From an uncultured Eubacteriales bacterium (GTDB lineage: Bacteria > Bacillota > Clostridia > Oscillospirales > CAG-272): a DNA stretch of 10,421 nt. Shown one piece after another: positions 6,400 to 10,421 of this stretch (positions are counted from its first letter, which is position 1; each line of letters opens with the position of its first letter). The stretch is from assembly GCA_900547725.1 (NCBI GenBank), contig URHR01000065.1, forward strand, positions 1-10,421, given 5' to 3'. A model generated the notes under the pieces. The model did not search any database. It was not told the origin of the DNA and worked only from the letters and a program-made list of their open reading frames with translations. A program made the position numbers and the translations under genes.

Positions 6400-7611
6400 A
6401 TGATCCGAATTGCTTTGCTCGGCTTTGGCGTGGTCGGCTCGGGGACTGCCGAGGTGCTGACCGAAAACCGCGCGCTTCTCGCCGCCCGCGCGGGGGAGGA
6501 AATCGATATCCGTTACATTCTGGATCGCCGCGAATTCCCCGATCACCCGCTCGGAGACCGTGTGGTGCACGATATCGCACCGATCCTCGCCGACCCGGAA
6601 ATCCGTGTGGTTGCCGAAATGATGGGCGGTGCACACCCCGCCTACGAATTCACCCGCGCGGCGCTTGAGGCAGGGAAGAGCGTGGTGACCTCCAACAAGG
6701 AGGTGGTGGCAACCTTTGGCGCGGAACTGTTGGAGATTGCCCGTGCGCACGGCGTGTCCTATCTGTTTGAAGCGAGTGTGGGCGGCGGAATTCCGATCAT
6801 CCGTCCGCTTCGGGATGATCTTGCCTCCAACCGCATCCTGTCGGTCAGCGGGATTCTCAACGGAACGACCAACTTCATTCTGACCGAGATGGGGGAGTCG
6901 GGCGTCACTTTTGCATCGGCGCTTGCCGAGGCGCAGAAACGCGGCTATGCCGAGGCGGACCCGACCGCCGACGTAGAAGGCTTGGACGCGGCGCGCAAGA
7001 TCGTGATTCTTGCGGCGCTGTCCTTCGGGATTCTGCTCTCGCCCTCGGAGATCACGGTCAAGGGGATTACGCGTTTGACCGGGGAGCAGACCGAGGTTGC
7101 GGAGTCCCTCGGTTGCGCGGTGAAACTGATCGGGCACACCGAGCGGATCGGGGATCGTGTTCTGGCATTGGTTGAGCCGCACATGGTGTCGGAGGGCAAC
7201 CCGCTCCGCCATGTCAACGGCGTTTACAACGGAATTCTGGTGGACGGAAATATGCTCGGGCGGGCGTTCTTCTACGGTGCGGGCGCGGGCAAACTGCCAA
7301 CCGCAAGCGCCGTGGTTGCGGATATTCTGAACGCGGTGTCTCCCGCCGAAAATCTGCAGCTTCCCACGTGGCGCGTGGCAACGAAGGCGGACTACGCCTC
7401 TCCCGCACTCCGTCGGGTTCGCCGCTGTTTCGTCCTTTCGGGCTGTGCGAACTGCGCGGAGAAAACGAAACCGTTCTTCGGCTACGACAGCTATATCGTG
7501 CGGGACGGCAGGTTTGCGTTTCTCAGCCGCCCCATGACCGAAGCCGAAGCGAACGAGGCGCTCGACGCCTGCGGCAAAAAACTTCTTTGGTTCATGCCGG
7601 TACTGGACTAA
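6400..7611 (+). CDS. hom: Homoserine dehydrogenase
   Basis: The enzyme reduces aspartate 4-semialdehyde to homoserine with NAD(P)H, the branch point to threonine and methionine. The protein has 403 residues. The Rossmann domain begins MIRIALLGFGVVGSG with the GxGxxG loop at 8-13. The stretch MMGGAHPAYEFTRAALEAGKSVVTSNKE (75-101) includes the conserved TSNK lysine at 100. The catalytic domain has EASVGGGIPII (124-134), GILNGTTNFILTEM (151-164) and ADPTADVEGLDAARK (186-200), with Asp196 and Lys200 in the positions of the catalytic pair. After GAGAGKLPTASAVVADI (293-309) the last 90 or so residues occupy the usual ACT-domain place but are not a clear ACT domain. AAAGGA lies 9 bases before the ATG. 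The gene is monocistronic between its own promoter and a terminator shared with the convergent pckG. Confidence 0.95.
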   Translation: MIRIALLGFGVVGSGTAEVLTENRALLAARAGEEIDIRYILDRREFPDHPLGDRVVHDIAPILADPEIRVVAEMMGGAHPAYEFTRAALEAGKSVVTSNKEVVATFGAELLEIARAHGVSYLFEASVGGGIPIIRPLRDDLASNRILSVSGILNGTTNFILTEMGESGVTFASALAEAQKRGYAEADPTADVEGLDAARKIVILAALSFGILLSPSEITVKGITRLTGEQTEVAESLGCAVKLIGHTERIGDRVLALVEPHMVSEGNPLRHVNGVYNGILVDGNMLGRAFFYGAGAGKLPTASAVVADILNAVSPAENLQLPTWRVATKADYASPALRRVRRCFVLSGCANCAEKTKPFFGYDSYIVRDGRFAFLSRPMTEAEANEALDACGKKLLWFMPVLD

Positions 7612-7626
7612 ATCAAATAGGAAATG

Positions 7627-7668
7627 AAAAAAGGAGGTTCGGGGAATTCCCCGAACCTCCGAATTTTT
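7627..7668. terminator. Bidirectional terminator between hom and pckG
   Basis: A perfect 28-bp palindrome (7633-7660, centre AATT, arms beginning GGAGGTTCGGGG) lies between the convergent genes. It is flanked by six A residues on the left (a T6 tract for minus-strand transcripts from pckG) and by five T residues at 7664-7668 on the right for hom. The pckG direction should be the stronger, because its T-tract touches the stem; the hom T-tract begins three bases away. Confidence 0.92.
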
Positions 7669-7673
7669 ATGGA

Positions 7674-9458
7674 TTACTTCTTCAGATTTGCTTCCAGCGT
7701 AGCCAGTTCGTCGTACATCTCCTGCGGGACGCGGTCGCCAACCTGCTTGTAGAACGCCTTGATGTTCTCCACATCCTCAAGCCAGCTGTTCTTGTCAATC
7801 GTCAGCAGATTCTTGATTGTGTCAACCGTCACGCCGTCCAGACCCTCAATGTTGATGTCCTCGGGCTTCGGAACGTATCCGATCGGGGTTTCCACAGCGT
7901 CAACCTCACCCGCGCAACGGGCGAGAATCCACATCACAACGCGCATATTGTCGCCGAATCCGGGCCAGATGAAGTGTCCCTCGTCATCGGTGCGGAACCA
8001 GTTGACGTGGAAGATCTTCGGAGCGTGCGGAATGCGCTTGCCCATCTCCAGCCAGTGCGCAAAGTAGTCGCCCATATCGTAGCCGACGAACGGACGCATT
8101 GCCATCGGGTCGCGGCGAACCACGCCGATTGCGCCTGCAGCCGCTGCGGTCGTCTCGGAAGCCATGATCGAGCCGACGAACGCGCCGTGCTGCCAGCTTC
8201 TGGATTCATACACCAGCGGAGCGGTCTTGGCACGTCTGCCGCCGAAGATGATTGCAGTTACCGGAACGCCCTTCGGGTTGTTGAATTCGGAGGACAGGCA
8301 GGGGCAGTTGGTCGCCATTGCCGTGAAACGGGAGTTCGGATGCGCGCAGGACGTGTTGATCTTGTCCGCCTTGTCGTACTTCGTGTAGTCCCACTTCTCG
8401 CCCTTCCAGTTGATGGCGTTGTGCGGAGGCTGATCGTTCATGCCTTCCCACCAGACCGTGTTGTCGTCGAGGTTGTGACCCACGTTGGTGAAGATGCAGT
8501 TCTTTCTGGTGGTCATCAGAGCGTTGTAGTTGGAGTGCTCGTTCGTTCCGGGCGCTACGCCAAAGAAGCCGTTCTCGGGGTTGACAGCATAGAGTCTGCC
8601 GTCCTCGCCCACGCGCAGCCATGCAATGTCGTCGCCGACCGTCCATGCCTTGTAGCCCTTCTTACGGTAAACTTCCGGCGGAATGAGCATTGCAAGGTTG
8701 GTCTTGCCGCAAGCCGACGGGAACGCTGCCGTAACATACTTGACCTCGCCCTTCGGATTCTCGATGCCGAGAATCAGCATATGCTCAGCCATCCAGCCTT
8801 CTTTTCTGCCGAGGTAGGAAGCAATGCGGAGCGCGAAGCACTTCTTGCCGAGCAGAACGTTTCCGCCGTAAGCCGAGTTGACCGACCAGATGGTGTTGTC
8901 TTCGGGGAAGTGGCAGATATAACGGTTCTCTTCACTGCAATCGGCGGTTGCGTGCAGACCCTTGACGAAGTCCGCACTGTCACCGAGCGCGTCCAGCACA
9001 TTCTTGCCGACACGGGTCATGATGAGCATATTCAGCACGACGTAAATGGAGTCGGTCAGCTCAATGCCGATCTTGCCGAACTCCGAGCCGACAATGCCCA
9101 TAGAGTAGGGGATAACGTACATCGTCTTGCCCTTGTAAGAGCCGGTGTACAGCTTGGTCAGCTTTGCGTAGCACTCCTGCGGATCCATCCAGTTGTTGAT
9201 GTTGCCCGCGTCCTCTTTCTTACGGGTGCAGATAAAGGTTCTGCCTTCCACGCGCGCCACGTCGTTGACTGCGGTGCGGTGCAGGTAGCAGTTCGGATAC
9301 TTCTCCTCGTTCAGCTTAATCAGCTCGCCGGTCGAGCAGGCAATGCGGCGCAGGCTCTCTGCCTGTTCCTCGCTGCCGTCGATCCATACAATGTCCTTCG
9401 GCTGAACCATGTCAGCCATCGAACGGATCCAATCCTGAACGTGCTTGTTGCTTGTCAT
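7674..9458 (-). CDS. pckG: Phosphoenolpyruvate carboxykinase (GTP)
   Basis: The enzyme interconverts oxaloacetate plus GTP with PEP plus CO2 and GDP. In anaerobic gut bacteria it often runs in the carboxylating direction, but the sequence does not show which way. The protein has 594 residues, normal for the GTP type and longer than the ATP type. The kinase P-loop FPSACGKTN (246-254) has the Cys249 typical of GTP-dependent enzymes. The metal-binding kinase-2 region is VGDDIAWLR (274-282), followed by NPENGFFGVAPGTN (293-306). GGRRAKTAPLVYESRSW (406-422) and GYDMGDYFAHWLE (459-471) are further family blocks. I chose the ATG at 9458 (MTSNKHVQDW), 8 bases after AAAGGAG; the open frame upstream crosses the leader. 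It is monocistronic and convergent with hom. Confidence 0.97.
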   Translation of the reverse strand: MTSNKHVQDWIRSMADMVQPKDIVWIDGSEEQAESLRRIACSTGELIKLNEEKYPNCYLHRTAVNDVARVEGRTFICTRKKEDAGNINNWMDPQECYAKLTKLYTGSYKGKTMYVIPYSMGIVGSEFGKIGIELTDSIYVVLNMLIMTRVGKNVLDALGDSADFVKGLHATADCSEENRYICHFPEDNTIWSVNSAYGGNVLLGKKCFALRIASYLGRKEGWMAEHMLILGIENPKGEVKYVTAAFPSACGKTNLAMLIPPEVYRKKGYKAWTVGDDIAWLRVGEDGRLYAVNPENGFFGVAPGTNEHSNYNALMTTRKNCIFTNVGHNLDDNTVWWEGMNDQPPHNAINWKGEKWDYTKYDKADKINTSCAHPNSRFTAMATNCPCLSSEFNNPKGVPVTAIIFGGRRAKTAPLVYESRSWQHGAFVGSIMASETTAAAAGAIGVVRRDPMAMRPFVGYDMGDYFAHWLEMGKRIPHAPKIFHVNWFRTDDEGHFIWPGFGDNMRVVMWILARCAGEVDAVETPIGYVPKPEDINIEGLDGVTVDTIKNLLTIDKNSWLEDVENIKAFYKQVGDRVPQEMYDELATLEANLKK

Positions 9459-9484
9459 GATCGTTTCTCCTTTATATCTTGATT

Positions 9485-9502
9485 TTGTTAAAACATTGTC
9501 AA
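9485..9502. promoter_or_regulatory. Possible Rex-like operator in the pckG leader
   Basis: The plus strand reads TTGTTAA-AACA-TTGTCAA. Compared with the Rex consensus TTGTTAA-N4-TTAACAA, the first half matches fully and the second at 5 of 7 bases. It lies between the predicted pckG transcription start (about 9537) and the ribosome binding site, where a bound NADH-sensing repressor could block elongation. A single imperfect site is weak evidence. Confidence 0.3.
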
Positions 9503-9543
9503 TCGATGGCGATTTTCTGCAATCCAATCGTCACCCAGTATAT

Positions 9544-9572
9544 ATTTTACACCCTTTTTCTCTGTTTTTCAA
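9544..9572 (-). promoter_or_regulatory. Sigma-A promoter of pckG
   Basis: On the minus strand, the -35 box TTGAAA (9567-9572) and the -10 box TAAAAT (9544-9549) are 17 bp apart. Transcription should start near 9537, giving a leader of about 80 nt. It is the only promoter here whose -10 box lacks an upstream TGN. Confidence 0.75.
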
Positions 9573-9654
9573 GTCCCTTTTGAAAAGGTTACAGAAAATT
9601 CACCATTTTGCAGGTCACGAAACCGTCGGATGAGTTGACTATACGCTTATTTCT

Positions 9655-9672
9655 TGTAAGTCATGTAAGTCA
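9655..9672. repeat. 9-bp tandem direct repeat upstream of the lipoprotein promoter
   Basis: TGTAAGTCA occurs twice with no gap (9655-9663 and 9664-9672). It lies 50 bp upstream of the plus-strand -35 box at 9723 and about 80 bp from the pckG promoter. Paired direct repeats of about this size are a common form of response-regulator site, but the protein is unknown and the match could be chance. Apart from this repeat and an AT-rich tract (9690-9722), I see nothing else in 9573-9722. Confidence 0.45.
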
Positions 9673-9722
9673 AAGATTTCAAGCGTCTATATATAATTGA
9701 AAAAGAATATTTAAAAAAATAC

Positions 9723-9751
9723 TTGACAAATATGACGGGAAGTGGTATACT
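9723..9751 (+). promoter_or_regulatory. Strong sigma-A promoter of the lipoprotein transcript
   Basis: A consensus -35 box TTGACA (9723-9728) and a -10 box TATACT (9746-9751) are separated by 17 bp, with TGG before the -10 box. The 30 bp upstream are almost all A and T, with A- and T-runs like an UP element. It is the strongest-looking promoter in the window. Transcription should start near 9758, right at the left arm of the long inverted repeat. Confidence 0.88.
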
Positions 9752-9758
9752 ATGTTCT

Positions 9759-9902
9759 GCCAAACAAATTTTATATGAACTGTGAACATATGCTAACATA
9801 AGTTGGTATGTCTTTTTGTTGCATCCCTTATTGGAATAGGTAAAAATGCAAATTCCATTATAGGGGTGTGTAAAAAGCATATCTGTATAAAATTTGTTTG
9901 GC
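9759..9902. repeat. Perfect 17-bp inverted repeat closing the leader domain
   Basis: GCCAAACAAATTTTATA (9759-9775) and its exact reverse complement (9886-9902) are 110 bases apart. G-U pairs could extend the helix by two steps inward and one outward in RNA. No target-site duplication flanks the arms, and the left arm starts at the predicted transcription start, so an RNA helix is favoured over mobile-element ends. Confidence 0.85.
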
Positions 9903-9947
9903 GACAATCGGAGTTTGCGTTTTTCGTGCGCTTACTTCGGTTGGCGC
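9901..9947 (+). promoter_or_regulatory. Candidate antiterminator hairpin
   Basis: CAATCGGAGT (9905-9914) pairs with ACTTCGGTTG (9934-9943) over ten consecutive positions, eight Watson-Crick and two G-U. Outside an A/G mismatch, GCG (9901-9903) pairs with CGC (9945-9947). Inside a UU/UU loop, GCG (9917-9919) pairs with CGC (9929-9931). This hairpin uses both arms of the terminator and cannot coexist with it. Its first two bases, 9901-9902, also belong to the closing helix of the upstream domain, a possible link between sensing and output. Confidence 0.55.
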
Positions 9948-9956
9948 ACTTTTTTA
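9926..9956 (+). terminator. Intrinsic terminator/attenuator with UUCG tetraloop
   Basis: GTGCGC (9926-9931) pairs with GCGCAC (9944-9949). The stem continues through a U-G pair, a U/U mismatch and A-U and C-G pairs to a very stable C(UUCG)G tetraloop (loop 9936-9939). Six T residues follow directly (9950-9955), then further T-rich sequence. It ends about 10 bases before the ribosome binding site of the lipoprotein gene, so that gene can be expressed only by readthrough unless an unseen promoter exists. Confidence 0.88.
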
Positions 9957-9979
9957 TTTTATTTTAGGAGGATTTTGCA

Positions 9980-10421
9980 ATGAAAAACGGAACTCGACTC
10001 TCAAAAATCTTTGATAAAGTTGTATCCACTGGACTGGGAATCTTATTAGCGGTTTCTGTATTATCGTCTTGTGCGGAAGTGAATCCGAATCCTGTCGGAG
10101 AAAATGAAAAAAGCGGAAAATCGGCATATGAAATTGCTGTGGATGATGGATTCCAAGGAACTTACACTGAGTGGTTACTATCTCTAAAAGGAGAAAAAGG
10201 CGACACTGGAGCGCAAGGGGAAAAGGGAGAAAAAGGCGATACCGGAGCGCAAGGTGAAAAGGGAGAAAAAGGCGAAAAGGGTGACACCGGAGCGCAAGGC
10301 GAAAATGGAGAAAAAGGCGAAAAGGGTGACACCGGAGCGCAAGGTGAAAAAGGCGAAAAAGGCGATACCGGAGCGCAAGGTGAAAAAGGCGAAAAAGGCG
10401 ATACCGGAGCGCAAGGTGAAA
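9980..10421 (+). CDS. Collagen-like repeat lipoprotein (3' end beyond window)
   Basis: The frame starts at the ATG at 9980, 8 bases after a perfect AGGAGG (9966-9971), and is still open after 147 residues at the right edge. Residues 1-31 form a lipoprotein signal peptide: a basic start (Lys2, Arg6, Lys9, Lys13), the hydrophobic run GLGILLAVSVL and the lipobox LSSC with Cys31 as the lipidated residue. A short linker (about 32-47) leads to SAYEIAVDDGFQGTYTEWL (48-66), a spacer motif often found just before bacterial collagen-like repeats. From Gly71 to the edge every third residue is Gly: 25 complete Gly-X-Y triplets built from GEK, GDT and GAQ. The protein should be anchored outside the cell membrane, with the repeat forming a triple-helical stalk. 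Any C-terminal domain that would indicate function is outside the window. The AT-rich start differs from the GC-rich core genes. Confidence 0.85.
   Translation, partial: MKNGTRLSKIFDKVVSTGLGILLAVSVLSSCAEVNPNPVGENEKSGKSAYEIAVDDGFQGTYTEWLLSLKGEKGDTGAQGEKGEKGDTGAQGEKGEKGEKGDTGAQGENGEKGEKGDTGAQGEKGEKGDTGAQGEKGEKGDTGAQGE
10190..10421 (+). repeat. Tandem repeat encoding Gly-X-Y collagen-like modules
   Basis: Six modules, each ending in GDTGAQ, have lengths of 9, 12, 15, 15, 12 and 12 residues. They differ by the number of GEK triplets in front (one GEN variant). The last two complete 36-bp units (10343-10378 and 10379-10414) are identical in DNA. The array continues past the right edge. Such nested 9-bp and 36-bp repeats can change length in frame by slippage or recombination. 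Confidence 0.93.

Larger units (their letters stand above)
9758..9956 (+). ncRNA. Structured ~200-nt leader RNA or ncRNA, class not recognised
   Basis: This stretch runs from the predicted transcription start to the terminator U-tract. A perfect 17-bp helix (9759-9775 with 9886-9902) closes the domain. Inside it are a 7-bp helix (ATATGCT 9788-9794 with AGCATAT 9876-9882), a small hairpin ACATA/TATGT (9796-9800 with 9807-9811) and a 12-bp bulged hairpin (9825-9837 with 9852-9865, including UGGAAU/AUUCCA and CCC/GGG). An alternative UUGCAU/AUGCAA pairing (9819-9824 with 9846-9851) is possible. The domain is followed by competing antiterminator and terminator hairpins and then the lipoprotein gene. 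The pairings are seen; their formation and function are inferred. It could be a cis-acting attenuator/riboswitch-type leader, or a free small RNA that also ends at this terminator. I see no hallmarks of the T-box, c-di-GMP or cobalamin classes. Confidence 0.6.

Noticed and set aside
7368..9482. Long plus-strand open frame of 704 codons opposite pckG
   Set aside because: It overlaps the hom 3' end and all of pckG in antisense and has no recognisable motifs or start context.
9669..9697. A second promoter using TATAAT at 9692-9697
   Set aside because: The matching -35 position (GTCAAA) is poor, and a much better promoter lies 54 bp downstream at 9746-9751.
9808..9863. Leader peptides in the RNA (MSFCCIPYWNR at 9808-9843, MQIPL at 9846-9863)
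   Set aside because: Neither has a convincing ribosome binding site or a run of one amino-acid codon expected for ribosome-mediated attenuation. Both lie inside predicted helices.
9759..9902. The inverted repeat as ends of a MITE or small insertion element
   Set aside because: No flanking target-site duplication is visible. The left arm starts at the predicted transcription start, and the interior folds into nested helices followed by an attenuator.
9647..9907. Minus-strand open frame of 86 codons in the AT-rich region
   Set aside because: It starts with TTG, lacks a ribosome binding site, and covers the plus-strand promoter and the structured leader.
9758..9956. Assignment to T-box, c-di-GMP or cobalamin riboswitches
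   Set aside because: I could not find the conserved T-box TGG/AGGGTGG block, the GEMM core motifs or the B12 box.
10184..10414. Minus-strand repeat-rich open frame (RSGIAFFAF-type)
   Set aside because: It is the reverse complement of the Gly-X-Y array, and its regularity comes from those repeats.

Overview
The window looks like chromosome from a high-GC member of the Clostridia (Firmicutes), most likely a gut Oscillospirales-type lineage. This is inferred from four things: the rimP-nusA-ylxR-ylxQ-infB order with the two small ylx genes, a DUF4364 gene beside a homoserine dehydrogenase, strong AGGAGG-type ribosome binding sites, and sigma-A promoters with 17-bp spacers. No rRNA, tRNA, CRISPR array, IS element or integrase was found.

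Layout: (1) 1-5580, minus strand: a translation/transcription operon read from a promoter at 5550-5578 through rimP, nusA, ylxR, ylxQ and infB, running off the left edge. infB is unusually long (1070 aa) because of a very large disordered linker, first Ala/Lys/Pro/Glu-rich and then Gly/Arg/Phe/Tyr-rich. Small hairpins lie in the rimP leader and at two gene junctions. (2) 5643-6366, minus strand: a DUF4364 winged-helix protein with its own promoter and terminator. (3) 6338-7611, plus strand: hom, encoding homoserine dehydrogenase. Its promoter is back to back with that of DUF4364, with 8 bp between the -35 boxes. (4) 7627-9572: a perfect 28-bp palindrome serving as a bidirectional terminator, then the convergent GTP-dependent PEP carboxykinase gene with its promoter and a possible Rex-like site. 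(5) 9573-10421: a sharp change to AT-rich DNA (9681-9730 has only 9 G/C in 50) and an accessory-looking unit on the plus strand. It has a near-consensus promoter, a structured leader of about 200 nt and a lipoprotein gene with a collagen-like Gly-X-Y repeat that runs off the right edge.

The core genes cover ribosome maturation, transcript elongation, initiation of translation, aspartate-family amino-acid synthesis and the PEP/oxaloacetate node, and hold few surprises. The most interesting part is the leader at 9758-9956. A perfect 17-bp inverted repeat closes a folded domain of about 110 nt. Right after it, two mutually exclusive hairpins can form: an intrinsic terminator with a UUCG tetraloop, and a longer antiterminator-like hairpin sharing the terminator's 3' arm. 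The terminator's U-tract ends about 10 nt before the ribosome binding site of the lipoprotein gene, with no room for another promoter. This is the architecture of a transcription attenuator or riboswitch-like element controlling a surface protein, and I do not recognise it as a known class.
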